A stretch of DNA of 64,000 nt, from the NCBI GenBank assembly GCA_034766995.1, contig CM068321.1:12180026-12244025 (forward strand), written 5' to 3'. Positions 22,480 to 36,471 of the stretch are shown piece after piece; within the stretch, counting starts at the first letter, position 1, and every line of letters starts with the position of its first letter. The DNA is from Acanthacorydalis orientalis. Lineage: Eukaryota > Arthropoda > Insecta > Megaloptera > Corydalidae. The notes below the pieces were generated by a model. That model saw only the letters and a list, made by a program, of their open reading frames with translations, had not been told where the DNA came from and searched no databases. The position numbers and the translations under genes were made by a program.

Positions 22480-25400
22480 GAAAGAAAAATAGAACCTTAG
22501 GTAATCCAAAAGGACGAAATCCGTCAGGATAACGTATCAGCAGAATCAGAAATACAAAATAATACTATTATAATTTTATTGTATTTAATTTTACTTTATA
22601 CTAAGTAATTGCTATTAAAAGTGCTGTTTAATCAAACTAACCCATTAAAAATGTAAATTATTCATTTTGAAAATATTTTTCTATACTTTTGTTTGATTTC
22701 TTGCATTACTTGTCTAAAAAAAGTGATAGATTTCAATAAATCTAAAATAATATTTTGTCAAATATAAAACTTTAATATTTTTTTATTATTAATTAAATAT
22801 AATCTTTGTCTAATAAAATATAGACAAAAAATCACATGAATATATAAATCTTACATTGTTAAATGTACATAAACTTGTATACAAGTTTAATTTTCAATCA
22901 TATTAGGCATTCATTGATGAAACTAAAAATATCATCACTTGAATAAATCTCATAGAACTTAAACACACAACTACAGCATTATGGGGTTCTGATCTAATAT
23001 CACCAGACTTTTTAATAACATTGTCGAGAAAAAAAAAACAAGATCTGACGATAAAAATATAAAACGAAATTACATGCAGAATGAAATATGTTCCGTTGCA
23101 CGCAGTGTCATGTGTTTTACGATTATATGAAAGCGTGCGTAGAGATAACGTAATACTTTAAATTGACAAACGTTTATAACGGCGACGACAATGTAATATA
23201 CGCTATATTTGAAATTGACAGACGTGTTTTAAACTCGAACGCGAAACAGCCAAAATTATTTTCATTCAAGATGTTTTTCTATAAATAAATGGATTTCATC
23301 TCGAATTAATTGTATCGAAAAATATATTTTCTGTGCTGTTTATTGCAACGATATACATTTAATGAAGTACGAAACTGAGATACAGGTTTTAGCATTGTGT
23401 AAGTATTAATTATTGAAATATAATAAAAAATAATGCGACGAAAATTATATAAATTCAATAAGGAAAGAATATACATGCAATTATATGGACTATTTTTTAA
23501 AATGCGTTAAATATTTATAACCTCTTATAACTATAAATAATAAGAAAATGATCAATTAAAGCACTAAAATAAATGTATATATATAGTCAAGTCTTGTGGA
23601 TTTCACATTTTACAATGAAAAATATACTGAAAAAAAAATTTATTTTTTTTTAAATTAATAAAAATGGGATTTTTTTAATATAGATAATATATTAGTGCAT
23701 CTGAAAAGTAATGGAAGTTATCTAAAGAAAATATTGACTTTCGGCGTTAAAATTCGATTCTTAAAGAAAATTATGAAATATATCCGAAATTCTTTCAAAT
23801 GAATAATTTAAGAAAATTGATAATTTATATTGAAACTGAATTTTGAAACTTTGAAAATATAAATATTTTTTTTTAATGTTAGTTTTGAAAGACAGTTTTT
23901 AGATTAATTATATAGAGAAAATGGTCTGTTCTATTTACTGAATCTCTTACATAAGTCACTTAATTATTGAATAATACTCAGTTTTTAATTAAAAATAGTT
24001 TAAAATGAAAAATCCAAATACGAGAACTAAGTTCTGACAATCTTTTATTTCTATTGAGAAAATCGTATCAACATTGATACATTTTTGAATGCCTCTTCGC
24101 CTTGAAAACAATAGCCCTTCTAAATAAGGGTAAGCCAATTTAAAGTTAATAAAAAATAATTGTTGGAGATTTAGGTAAGAAATTTTTACACTATGTGAGA
24201 ATTTATTTAATTGTAGAAATTCCAATGGCAGTTTAAGAAATACAGTGATGAAAAAGTCTACGTTCATAATGATAAGGTTTTCTTACCTTTTTCATTAAAC
24301 AGAAAAAAAACATGCACTTTACTTGAAATTGAAAATCACTCTCCAAACAACATTTTGCTAGATACTAGCTAGTAGAAAATTTGAATGTTTACATTATGGT
24401 ATAAGATATGAGTATTGAAGCAGATTGGGAAAATGAGATAACAAGAAAGCTTAGTTTTACACGACTTAAATTACGAAGAGTCGACTGTTCACTTGAACAT
24501 ATTTATTCATTGGGGCATTAAACAATGAGTTGAAAAAAGTTTCTAACGACAGAAATTAAATAATTTATTGAATTAAGATAGGTTTAGTTTTTTAGATATT
24601 TATACTATGTTGAAAACTTGACTTTCTTTTTAACTCTATCTAATAAATATATATTCTTACAAGTTTAAAACAATCTGTTTTATATAATTTTTATATTTTA
24701 TAAAATTTTCATACATCTTCATTCTAGAACAACATTATACTTATAGCTCTATTTTTCAAATAACACAACCTATTAATTTAGAATAAAATTAGAAAGATAC
24801 TCGTAAGTTACATATTTCATAATTTATTTTTCATTATTTTTCAGATGCATTTTATATACATTTTTAATAATTTTCATTTTGTTCTTAAAGAACTGAAATA
24901 AAACTAAACATTAAAAACATTATTTATGAAAATCTGAAATAGACGTGATTTTATTACTTTATTATTAAAATTAAATATATTTTTTATTAAAAAAAATTGT
25001 TTACTGAAAATAATGATTTACATCATGGAATACGCCTGATAAATTAAACGTGTTTACATTTTGAACATGTATTTTTATTCGATAAATATTCTTCATAGAA
25101 AACAAATAAATACATTGTGTATATCATATTTGGAAATGTGCCAAGAGAAAGTGGTTTTTCAGTAGAGAGTAGTAAATTTAAAATTTTAATGTTAAAGAAA
25201 CACAAATGTTTAATAGAGTGTAAGTTTAATGTAATACAAAAAACAACTATTTTTTAGAGTATTATGTGCTTGCGTCGTTGTAAAATGTAAGATAAGTAAA
25301 AAATCGATTCAGTTCCGTCAAAAATTCATTAGAATTACTATATTGTATGGAAGAAACGATCTCATCGTCTACAACTCTAAAATTTCACTGAAAGAATTAA

Positions 25401-25956
25401 TACGAACATTCGTTTAAATCACATATTTTTGTATTTAAAAAAGTAAATAAAAAAGAACTCACGTGAAAGAAATATTTTAAAAACCAATACGTAATACAAA
25501 TATATATTATACGTAACTAATTACTTTCAAGTACAAAAACGCACAATAAAAAACGAACAGAACAATATATAAATCAGTGAAGAGTTTTCAGTAAATAAAA
25601 ATGTCAAGTACTGGTATTTTAAAGGACATTATGTATACGTTCACTGAAAAAGGAGATTGACTTCCTGTTTTTTTAAAAAAAAAGAAAATTTACTCCTGAG
25701 TCTGACTTCTCAGTTTACTCCATTTATGAAATATAGCAGATTGATGTAATTCATTATCGTTGAAAATCATTTTTCTAACCGACGTTTTGAGAGTATTTAA
25801 TAATACATAAAAAGAAGAAGTTGTATTTGAAGTTATTCAGCCTAAATATTAATTTAAAAATAATTTCCAAAACATAAAATAATGAATAAACACTAATATT
25901 TTTTTGAATGTACATAATTGTATTATGTTTTAAAATGAAAAAAAAAAATTTTAATA

Positions 25957-26526
25957 TTAGATTGGTAGAGAAATAATTGCGATTTTTGTTTTCTGAATTC
26001 TGGCCTTACTTTTTTCAGTAGTAAGTTTTATTTCATCGTGTTCATTTTAATATCATTTTAAAGTGCATTTTTCGGTCTATATTTTGGTAAAATCGACTTT
26101 GGTTTTATTATTAATTTTGGTCCAAATTACACTATTAAATTAAAGATGGAAAAGAAAGAAATAAGAGCAGTTTTTTGTATGAGTTTAAAACGGATGGTAA
26201 AGCAGCAGAAGCTGCTTGTAAACTAAACAATGATTATGGTGTGGGTACTGTTAAGAAGGGTACTGTGTGGTTTCAAAAATCTTGTACTGAAGACGAGAAC
26301 CTTCAAGATGAAGAAGGTTGCGGACGTCCTTATTCAGTTCATAATGACCAATTGAAAGTGGTACTTTATCACACACAACTCGAGAGCTTGCACAAAAGTT
26401 AGGCGTTGGTCATCCAACAGTTCTAGACCACTTAAAACAGCTAGAAAAATCAAAAAATTTGACAAATAGGTGCCGAACGAACTGAACGCAATTATATAAA
26501 CCGAAATTATTTTTCTACCAACGTAA
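25957..26526 (+). mobile_element. Mariner-like element relic, copy 2 (570 bp)
   Basis: Flanked by TA dinucleotides at 25955-25956 and 26527-26528, the mariner target duplication. The left end reads TTAGATTGGTAGAGAAATAA and the right end, reversed, TTACGTTGGTAGAAAAATAA, giving imperfect TIRs of roughly 28 bp. Inside is only the N-terminal DNA-binding part of a mariner transposase; the catalytic DD34D region is missing, so it could move only with help. Orientation is opposite to brp. Confidence 0.88.
26146..26500 (+). pseudogene. Mariner transposase N-terminal fragment (broken)
   Basis: Begins MEKKEIRAVF, then after a one-base shift in a T run continues LYEFKTDGKAAEAACKLNND and GTVKKGTVWFQKSCTEDE, typical of the paired helix-turn-helix domain of mariner transposases. 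The NLQDEEGCGRP motif follows, then a second shift into RELAQKLGVGHPTVLDHLK. The usual W of the DKWVP-like motif is a TAG stop, and the frame ends after VPNELN. At least two frameshifts, one stop and loss of two codons after GTV show it is dead. The whole catalytic half is deleted, not just mutated. Confidence 0.85.
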
Positions 26527-28192
26527 TACATTACTTAATTATTTTTTTCTGAAAATGTATTATCTTTAAGATTAAAAAATTGTTTTTAGATATTTTTTTA
26601 ATAATTGAATCCTTTTCACATCCAATAATAAAGTTATGATTACTTGTTTCTAAAATTACAATATTTCTCTCTATTATGTTGTCTTCCTGTATATCTCTTG
26701 TTTGTTGTATCTTATGAATCATAGACATCACATGAGATTTCGATCATTTTATAACTATCTTCGACTTTCGTTATAGATTTTATATTGATTCTACAATAAA
26801 AATAAATTCAAATGTATTCCAGAATTATTAAATTATATCCATGAAGATAACGAAGTCCGAGTCAGATCAAAAAAGAAATGAAGTCTTATGTAACTTCTAA
26901 GATTCGTACAGTATTAATGTTTCTATTAAAATAAACGGTATTTAGCATTAATCTTTTTACAAAAATATTTTCAATCAATAAATATTCATGTAAATATGAA
27001 TCATTATTTATAACAATATCTTGAAAGATTATAGAATATTTTAACATGTATTTTATTTTTATTAATTGTGATGAATTACAACAGTCTTGTTAAAAATATT
27101 CTAAAAATAACGAAAAATTCAAATAAATTTAAAATTTGTGAAATAGTTTTTATCATAGGATTAATTATTCTAAACGATATAATCTTTTTTTATAATTTGA
27201 TAATTTTATATTTTTTCATTTTTACTTTCTTCAATAGATTAATGAAATAAATGATTATTAGTTAACAAATTGTACGCCACATATTTTATCTCTATATGTG
27301 CTATTTTTATTACTACAGTTGTTTACAATGTAATAAAATGTAAATATACACTACATGCAAGTGTGCCAAAGGCTATCAACAAATCCACACAAATAGGCAG
27401 TACATAAAGTCAAAAGACATTAAAAGCAGTCCCACTTTTTGGCGTGATCGACAATGTAGGTTCAGAAACGAAACACGCTAAGTAACGTGATCGGCGTACA
27501 ATGTGCTAAATCTAATCATAATTGAATGGATACTAAAATTTTAGATACTAGATTTGAAGCTATTAGATAATTTTTCACTTCATTCTAGAATTGAAACATA
27601 TGTTACCTTTCAATAGGAAAATAATTGTTATCAACACGTAATAGTTTCAAACGAGAATTTATAGCTCACAAAACGTGTGCCTCCACAAAATAGAAATACA
27701 TTGTTGACAGTATAAGAGTATCCACTTAAACAGAGGCCATATGAGTACATGTATAAGCCATTTGTTTCCAGCTGTGAACTACATTTTGAATCACCATAAA
27801 ATCCCTCTTAGTAAACTTTTATCTTAATATCATTTTGCATTAATTCGTATAAAAATATATGATATAAACAATATTTTTCTATCTGTAATATTGTGGATAT
27901 AAACTTAAAATTTAATTATCAAAGTCTATGAAGTAAATGGAAATAATCTGATTTTTTTAAGACAAAATACACTGCGACTAATCTTACTTGACAAAAATTG
28001 ACAAATCTTATATTACAATATTTCAAAGATGAAATATGATCTCATCTGTTTTTATTATATAAAAGTGTTGATCTTTATCTAATATTTAATTATAAAATAT
28101 GAGACAAATTCAATGAAAATATATATATGCACTATTTTTGGTCTATCATCTAATAAGTTTGTAATTGATGTTGACTTGAACTCTCTGCAAGA

Positions 28193-28213
28193 TATATATA
28201 TATATATATATAT
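28193..28213. repeat. Short (TA)n
   Basis: About 20 bases; the longest in the 26530-31200 stretch. Confidence 0.85.
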
Positions 28214-29755
28214 CTTTTTTTAATATTTTTTTAAAATTATTCCTAACGATTTAAAATTTATTATCAATATTAAATTATTAAATCTGATTAGAATTTTTTT
28301 ACATTAAAAATAGATAATCCAAATCTGTTCAGCAAATAAATTTAAAAATTGTATTTTATAAAATAACACTCCAAGTACTTAAATATTTCAAAGTCGAGAG
28401 ATATAGAATAGTACAACCTTTCGATTTTAATATCTCATTGAATATCAATGCCATTATCTTCGGAAAACACCGAGTAACCAGATTAAAATTGAAACTTTTA
28501 TGGTTATATATTATTCATAATTCTGTCCATCTTTCTTTTGTTCATTTTCTTTCTTTATTTTTCTTGATTTTTAAATTAAATCTTTGAATTTCGGTACTGA
28601 GTGAATATGTAACTTATGTATATATTATTTTAAACTATTATTCTCTGATCATAAAAGCAACTAATCATTTCATATAATTAACAAGAGATACATGTTATTT
28701 TAAAAACTATCTCACTAATTTACATTAATAATTCTTAAATATGTGGCTATGTTAAATTTCACAAGTGAATTCTTCATTCTCCTACAAATAAAGTTTTCTG
28801 GTAAACAATATACATGACCTGACTATTAATTAATTTCTTTGGAAATTACGTAGAATTTGACAGCAATGTACCATTGTCAGTGCGATGGAATTCAGAAAAA
28901 TGTGAACAAATAAACTAATAATTTTTCTCTATCATACTTTTCTGATTATAATAGCACCGGAATCAAAATGTAAATAAAACAATCTATTTAAGTTTTCTGA
29001 TAAGAAAAATATTTTGTGGTCTCTGAAGAACTGAAAAATTAATATTTTACTAATATACATTTATCACTACCTTAAATTATTCTTAGGATTTTGAAAAATA
29101 AGCCTATGCTTTAATTGTAAAACAAAAATGTTTTTAAAGATTGTTTGCATTGTCAAATATATTAAAGTATATAAACATCATTAACTAACTTTATACAGAG
29201 GAATATGAATAATAAGAAAAATAAATAAATTTTGGGATGTAACTGGAAAAAGTTAAATTTAATTATTTATTTTATAGTTGTGAGCTCAACAGAACATAAA
29301 TTTATTTAAAATAATGGAATAAACAATAATTAAATATTATAATCTTGTTAAATTTAATATAAAGAAATTATATTTTATTGAGTTTGTTAACAACTTCCAT
29401 AAAGTAAATTTAATCACAGTGTTTACTTAAAATTTAATACCGATGAAAATTCCAACTTGCAGTAAGTTTAATTATTCTTTCCTGTGTTGATAAATGTATT
29501 TTTATCGGCAGAGAATACTTTATCTTTTTACGTAGTTGAAATGTAATACATAAATCTTTTCGCACAAATACCAGTACTCTACAATTATTTACTGAAAAAT
29601 CCTTGTCACAAAAACACGAGTGTTAAGCACTTGTTCTAGAAAAACAATTTGAGACAGAACGTAAATGAACGAATAAATAACAAACACATTCGAAAAAACA
29701 GAAAAAAAGTCTAAAAGTTGTTTCGAAGTGACACGTACTTAAAAATTAACCATAC

Positions 29756-29773
29756 CTTCTCAAAGTCAAAGTC
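29756..29773 (-). other. Candidate 18-nt microexon in brp intron A-B
   Basis: On the minus strand: pyrimidine-leaning tract, then gccgcag|GACTTTGACTTTGAGAAG|gtatgg. The 18 bases are flanked by a good AG acceptor and a GT donor, keep phase 0 and would insert DFDFEK between LQAD (exon A) and VEEL (exon B). Known ELKS/Brp proteins join these exons directly as far as I recall, so this would be an alternative, possibly neuron-specific, insertion. Such a match can occur by chance. Confidence 0.25.
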
Positions 29774-30219
29774 CTGCGGCAAATAAACAGTTCGCTTTGG
29801 GGGTCAGAAAAAAATTCATTTGTCAATTGAACTACTCTGTTGTCAAAAAAATTATGAAAAAAATATTCATCATACTTTCTATTCGCACAAAGCAATACAC
29901 GCGAGTTGTTTTAGCGCCATTCAACTTAATTACTTCATTTTACATTTTTAAGAAAACAATTGAATAGAAAACACACTGATTACAATTTGTCACTATTTTA
30001 TTTTTAAGAAACAGTTTCTTTTCACATCCATGCAACCTTCTCACGCATTATTGTTGGGCCACACATGCAAACATATAGAAAAATGATATTAGCACGTATC
30101 GCTAATTTCATTTTTTTCTGCTTGTTAAAATACAAATCTCTTCATAAATGCTAAACACATTGAATTTTCAATATATTAAATATCTCATATTATTATAATA
30201 ATAATTAAAAAGTATTTAT

Positions 30220-30238
30220 ACCCACTTATAAAGTGGGT
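30220..30238. repeat. Short perfect hairpin
   Basis: ACCCACTT-ATA-AAGTGGGT in AT-rich filler. No neighbouring gene end for it to terminate. Confidence 0.5.
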
Positions 30239-31198
30239 GTATTTACTTTTTTTCTAATATTTTATTTCAATGCCTATATAATTTTCACTTCTTTCTAAAT
30301 GTATATAATATTTTATTTGTTTTCTAATTTTTAACTAAATATTAAAAACGCAGTAATAACACTAATGATCGTTTAATAATGAATAATTATCAACAATTTT
30401 AGTAATTGTATAAATATATTTTAAAATAAAATTATGAAAATTTAAAATAAAATTTAAATAACTAACATCTTATAAGCATTATTGGCTATATACCATATTT
30501 ATTAAAAAAAGTTTTCAATATTTCTATCTACTAAATTATAAAGCTTGTTTTAAAAAAATATAAAAATAATAAATCACTAACCATAGATCTTTTATTTTTC
30601 AAAATGTTCTTTGAGAAACCCCCATTAAAATTATTTGAAATAATCGAAATCAAATAATTATTTTTCTTTGAATTTGAAATATTTAAGTGAAAAAACTCTT
30701 CACCGAGTACGACTCATATTTATTAAGAATTTTTAATAACTTATACAGTTCTTTCAGTTCTCTCTTGTAATTTTTCAGTTTTTTTTTATTCCTCGATAAA
30801 TTATCAAAAGTTATCTACTTTTGACTAATATTATTTAATATCTAGATGAAACCACAATTTTGATAAAAATTTAATAGTTATTTTGTGTAATATAAACTTA
30901 GTACCATTTTTAAATTATGTAAATAGCTTAAATTTGAGTACTGAGCATATTTAAAAAATATTAAGCAATAATAAATAAAAAAACTGAATCATATAAAAAA
31001 TTTTTACAAATGAATGAAATTTATCTAAATAAATTTACCAACAGTATCTAATTTTTATTACGATGTAAATTTACTTACTTCAGCTTTACTTTTCTAGAAA
31101 ATGTGATCATTGAGAATAAAATACTGGCAATTAATCGATTCATTCCTTATTAAATTTTAATGTGTTTAATTATTAGTTATATTTTATAACTTATTTAA

Positions 31199-31200
<2 letters not shown>

Positions 31201-31240
<40 letters not shown>
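31201..31240. repeat. (AT)n microsatellite
   Basis: 40 pure bases. Confidence 0.94.
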
Positions 31241-31242
<2 letters not shown>

Positions 31243-31748
31243 TAAAAATCAACAAATAATTGTGCTTTCATTCAATCACATATTATCTCAAATAATTTTA
31301 TAAGAAAAATGGCACACTGTATCATAGTGGTTTCTTAGCAGTTATAATATTCAATATTGTTTAGAATATCAAAAGAGTATTATCATAGGTGAGGGTTAAT
31401 TGTACGCGGTTCGCAAAACTCGCTATGTATATCCTTGTCCTAAACCTTATACCTTTTTTCTCTACATAGCCGTTTCCTTCTTTAACAAAAAAAGTAAAGA
31501 AATGAATAATGTGATATGCGGTAGTTTTGTTAACATTCTAACTGAATTTATCTTTAATAAACATATTAATACATTTATTGTCCACAGTTGTAATTATTTT
31601 AAAATATAATATAATAGACAGCTCTTAGAAGTTGGTACTTTTTCATCATATATTTAAAAGAGTATTTATTATATGAAAAATAAATTAACTCGAAATAAAT
31701 AAATACTATGTATGATCTTTTCTAATTGTCTTAATAGGGAAGTCATTT

Positions 31749-32004
31749 TATCGCAATATAGTTTTGGTACTATGGATAAACACACTTTTATCATTTTTGA
31801 AATGTTGAGGTACAGAAATATCTGCACCCTAGTACTATGAAGATGATATCACCAACTAAATGACAAATATCAAAAATGATCAATAATCAACTGTTGAATA
31901 TTGTTTTGCGAAAAAAATGTTTGCAGTTTGCAAAATATGTGAGCAATTCATTTATGAATTTGAATTTATTAATCACGATTACAAAACTATATTGTGAAGA
32001 TTAC
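31749..32004 (+). repeat. H1 repeat (about 256 bp) with inverted ends
   Basis: Left arm TCGCAATATAGTTTTGGTAC; right arm reversed TTCACAATATAGTTTTGTAA. Between them lie TACTATGGATAAACACACTT and ATCAAAAATGATCAATAATC. Good terminal inverted repeats; no coding sequence. Confidence 0.65.
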
Positions 32005-32573
32005 CTTTAATAAATAAAAATATATTTTTGATTAATAACATATTAATTATTTAAATATAAAACTACAAGTTTCTAAACTATTAATAATTTTTAAATATGT
32101 CCTTAGTGATGAATAAATCATTTAAAAATTAGTCACAATACATGGTTATTAAAAACATCACTAACAAATAAAACATAACAAACATATTTTAATTTAATTT
32201 TTGAAATATTATTAACTCAAATATTTATAAAATTAAAAAGTCTGTGCACACTATATCAACCTTTTAGTCATATAAAATGAAATACTAACTGTAAGAATCT
32301 GAATTGATGAACAAAAATAAATTTGGTAAAAATAAAATTCTTAAATTTAATACAATTTTGTAAAAAAAAACAACAGAAATCTCAACTTATATTAAAGAAC
32401 TAAATCCTAAAAATAAAAATTTACCTGAACCAAAAATTGAAAGTAATTCTATATTTGCACATTCGATATTTAATAAAATCAAAATATATATATTTATTTT
32501 TTGTGTACATTTTGATCAAAATATACGAAAATTATTCATTAAAGATTTATGCTGTCCTCATATATAATATAAG

Positions 32574-32759
32574 TTGATTCAACTTAGGCTTCCACACGAA
32601 AGTATTAAAAAAAACGAAAAAATTAAAAAAAAAAACATATTAACCTCTATTTAATATTTTAGTATTGAATTGAACTAAAATAACACATAAAAAATAATGA
32701 CTTTTCTTAACCCCTGCACCCCCTATCAATACTTTCATGTGGACGCCTAAATTGAATAA
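32574..32759. mobile_element. Small MITE with about 33-bp inverted repeats
   Basis: Left TGATTCAACTTAGGCTTCCA then CACGAAAGTATT; right, reversed, TTATTCAATTTAGGCGTCCA then CATGAAAGTATT. About 28 of 32 bases match. The 120-bp interior is poly-A-like and non-coding. Superfamily not determined. Confidence 0.78.
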
Positions 32760-34362
32760 CTCTTTAAATGTTTATATAATTAAAAGTTTGAAAAGTTTAA
32801 ATACTAATATGATATTAGATTTTTTTTCAATATAATTAAAAAGTAATTAATTTAGATAATAATATATGAACTTATTTAAAAATAGGATAATATTGAAGAC
32901 ATTCTTTTAGAACATATTCTATTAAACTATATTTGAAAAATATTTTAATCTTTTATTTATATTTTTGAAACCTATAGTTTTTAATCATGAATTTAGAATA
33001 ATTTTCTTAACATAATAAAAGGAAATAATCAGTATAATAATTTTTCTTAAAGATAAACATAGTTTTAAACATATAAAGTTTTATTGATTTACGTATATTT
33101 AAAAATGGTTATTAATAATAACTGTTATTTATATACTCATATATTTAGATCATGTATAACCAAGCACTTACACTGCAAATAATTGAGTTACATTAATTAC
33201 CTAGAGTATATGACATTACTGTTTTAGTCTAGAACGGAATAACTAAGTTAAAAGATATAAATAGAATAAAAGCCGAACTAAAACTATAATATCAGTTCTA
33301 AAACTGGTCATTGTATATCACTGAACATTGAAATGTGTGTCTTTAGTAATAAAGCTCACTATTACAATAACGATTCGATTGGTGGTTAGAAGATAACATT
33401 GAACAACGAAATATATGAGTTTAATAATGATAAGGTTTATGGAATAATTATCTTAATGCTTGTCTTTAATAATGTAAACGGATGAGATTAAATTTTTATC
33501 GTTAATCCTATATTAGATTACAATAGATAGAATTTCGTACATACATTCTATATAATAAAATCAATATAAAGTAGTTTGAAACCAATGAATTATATTGTAT
33601 TTTTATAGCTTAAAAAAACGTTATGATCCATAAATTTCATAACAATGCATGTATGTTTTTATATGACTTTCAGTGATATTACTTTGCAAAACATGAATTA
33701 ATGTTGTTGATTTTTAAATTATTGAATTCATAAAAAGTCATAGGTATTATTCTTAAAACTTGTAAATGATGAACTGAACTTAAAATTAATGGCATTAAAG
33801 TTAATACATATTTTATTACCTTATTCAGTAAGCATTTGTAATAAAAATATAATGTAATATTTTAGTACGTTTTTAAAATAATATCTTTTTAACTCTAATC
33901 GTCCTTATTCAAAGAGATTTTTATCATGTTATTTTTCCAATTTCAGTTAACAAGAAATCTATCCAATAAAAAAACTTTGTACATTAATTTTATAACTGAA
34001 ATAGTTTGGTATACGTCGATCGGTATTCTGAAATATTAAATTTCGTTGTCAAAGAAATCGATGCCCTGTCAAAACGGAGGTAGTCTGTTGACAAACAGGA
34101 CCAACTCGTTTCTCTCTATTTATTCTTTCTTGCCACGTACAGTGGTAGATTTCGATATCGAACTTTCACATTGGTATTACTTACACATCTTTCCTTTTAC
34201 AAATAATGTACTAACCTTCAGTGTCATATTACCAATAATTTTTATTATTGTTTTATAACACATTCCTAACAAATATCCTTTATATATTCTAGCAGTGTTC
34301 AACAATTATTTATTGGATATACATCCTCAGTTCCTATTAAAAATTAGATAAATCCAGTAATC

Positions 34363-34364
<2 letters not shown>

Positions 34365-34426
<62 letters not shown>
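34365..34426. repeat. (TA)n microsatellite
   Basis: About 60 pure bases; a 17-base run follows at 34627. Confidence 0.95.
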
Positions 34427-34428
<2 letters not shown>

Positions 34429-34809
34429 TTCTGTTGATAATTAATATACCTTTTTCATATTTTACATGACTGTAGATTTGATTCCTTTGTTTATATATAA
34501 TGCCTTGAAAAACATACTGAATATATGTTTATATCAAACTCATATTTAATTAATTTCAAACTTTCAAATGCTATACGTTGTTAATATAAAAAATTAAAAA
34601 AATATTGTCTTTTCCTCGTACAGAAATATATATATATATATATAAATAAATAAAATGAAAAGTATATTTTATTTTTTAATATATTATACTTTTTAATAAA
34701 GCGGTTTGTGCATTTACTGTAAATTAACTGTATCATTTACTATAGTATTTAAATATATTTGAACGATATTCAAATATTAAAATTAATGTATAGCAAGATG
34801 TACTCAATA

Positions 34810-35172
34810 GTAAAATAACTCTAGAGATCACTTTGACAAATAAATTCTTTTTCAACCTAAAAGTCAAACTTTTTTCTGACCAAAAATGTTCAAAAAAGTT
34901 TGTATGCATTTCAATCGTAATACCATATTTGATAATACTTCAAGGCAGTAGTAAAATATCTACATTTTTTTACACCAAATCTCTAAAGGTTTTCTTGTAC
35001 CTCAGTACTCTAAGGATGATGGTCATCGTCATCAAAATTCTTATAAGAAACAACCAAAAATTATCAATAATAATTTAATGAATATTAAAATTTCTTTATG
35101 ATTTGTAAGATGAAAATTATTTGAAAAAGTGAATTTAACCAAAATTTTAGAACTGTATTGTGAGAAAATGAC
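34810..35172 (+). repeat. H1 repeat (about 360 bp)
   Basis: The right arm (GTGAATTTAACCAAAATTTT, GAACTGTATTGTGA) reversed matches the left arm of the 31749 copy. The middle carries CAGTACTCTAAGGATGATGG, shared with 16120. The left arm is weakly conserved. The 34833-35078 open frame is inside it and is not a gene. Confidence 0.55.
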
Positions 35173-35431
35173 TTTCTGAGACCACTTCTTACAGAAATTG
35201 AATCTTTTTTAGGTTGTATATGCCTGTAATTATGTTAACATTTCTTATTACTTTTTGTTTTTTGTATCTTAAAATTAATACTATTACTTTATGTTTGCAA
35301 TTTAAAATAATGTTTATTAAAATGTTTCAAAATCTAAATTCTGACAAAATATAACATTTTATTATCAATTTACTCTGACATTTATGGCAGTAATTTCATA
35401 TCTGTAACTATTTTATATATCTATAAAGAAC

Positions 35432-35433
<2 letters not shown>

Positions 35434-35495
<62 letters not shown>
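35434..35495. repeat. (TA)n microsatellite
   Basis: Pure, ends TATGTAG. Confidence 0.95.
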
Positions 35496-35499
<4 letters not shown>

Positions 35500-36471
35500 T
35501 AGTTCAAACCTTATCAAATAAACACAGCAATTTAATATAAATAACTCTATCAAAATAATTAAATGAACAATGTAATTTCTCTTCCTCTTTTATTACCTAA
35601 AATAACCTATGTAAATAATTTCATTATTTTTTCAATTAAATTAAAATATTTTCCAAATAATTAGTAGATAAACAATTTACTTCTATTCAAAAAATTGTTT
35701 GTCACTTTTTAGAAAAATATACTTTTAATATAATTTAATCTTTTTACACATTCAAATTTATTTTAAAGTTATAGATTAAAAATACCTTACTAATGAGAAG
35801 GTTTTATAATTATATTTCACTATTTTTATACTTTTTTCAGTCTAGTATTATGTAATCTTTCAGAGCCTCGTATATGTGGTTTCTATTACGACTGATAATG
35901 ACAGTTGTTACATTAACAAGAGTTTTAGTTCTTTTCGTGCTTCTGATATAAACGTTAAAAATCTAATACGCCCACTAGAGAACGATACAAATCTACAATC
36001 ATATAAAATATTAATAGTGAAATTGTTAAAAACGAGCTATAACATCGAAGAATAAATAAACATGTAACTGTCTACAAGAAGTATAAAAATAACTGAAGCT
36101 ACCTGGAACAAGGTCTGAAACATGTAACAAACAACAACAGTTATAACAGTTCTCAGGATAACATTACCTGGATTAAAATGAATTCTATTAGGAAGTATTC
36201 CAGAAGGTGTCATATACATGCCTACTCTTTAATATTTCAAATACTATAATATAGATAAAATAAGATGTTTATTTTTATGCCTTTTTGTAACTTTACAATT
36301 CGATTTTTGTCTCTGATTGATTGTTATATGTATTTATATCTATGCATATTGGTCTGGATTATATAATTACAGTGTTAATTGTTACGTATCTGTGTAAACT
36401 GCTATATACAATCAACAATTAGAGACAAGTATAAATGAATAAAAATAAATATTATATACTGTACTATAGTA

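Noticed and set aside
22450..22480. Hammerhead-ribozyme-like core (CTGAAGA...GCGAAA) in the foldback arms
   Set aside because: No credible stem II between the two core pieces, and the 51290 copy has CTGAAAA in place of CTGANGA; better explained as a foldback arm.
23989..24267. 92-aa minus-strand frame
   Set aside because: Low-complexity hydrophobic translation with no family resemblance; treated as chance.
24281..24300. AGGTAAG on the minus strand as a ratchet point
   Set aside because: The AG is embedded in an A run (atgaaaaAG) with no usable pyrimidine tract.
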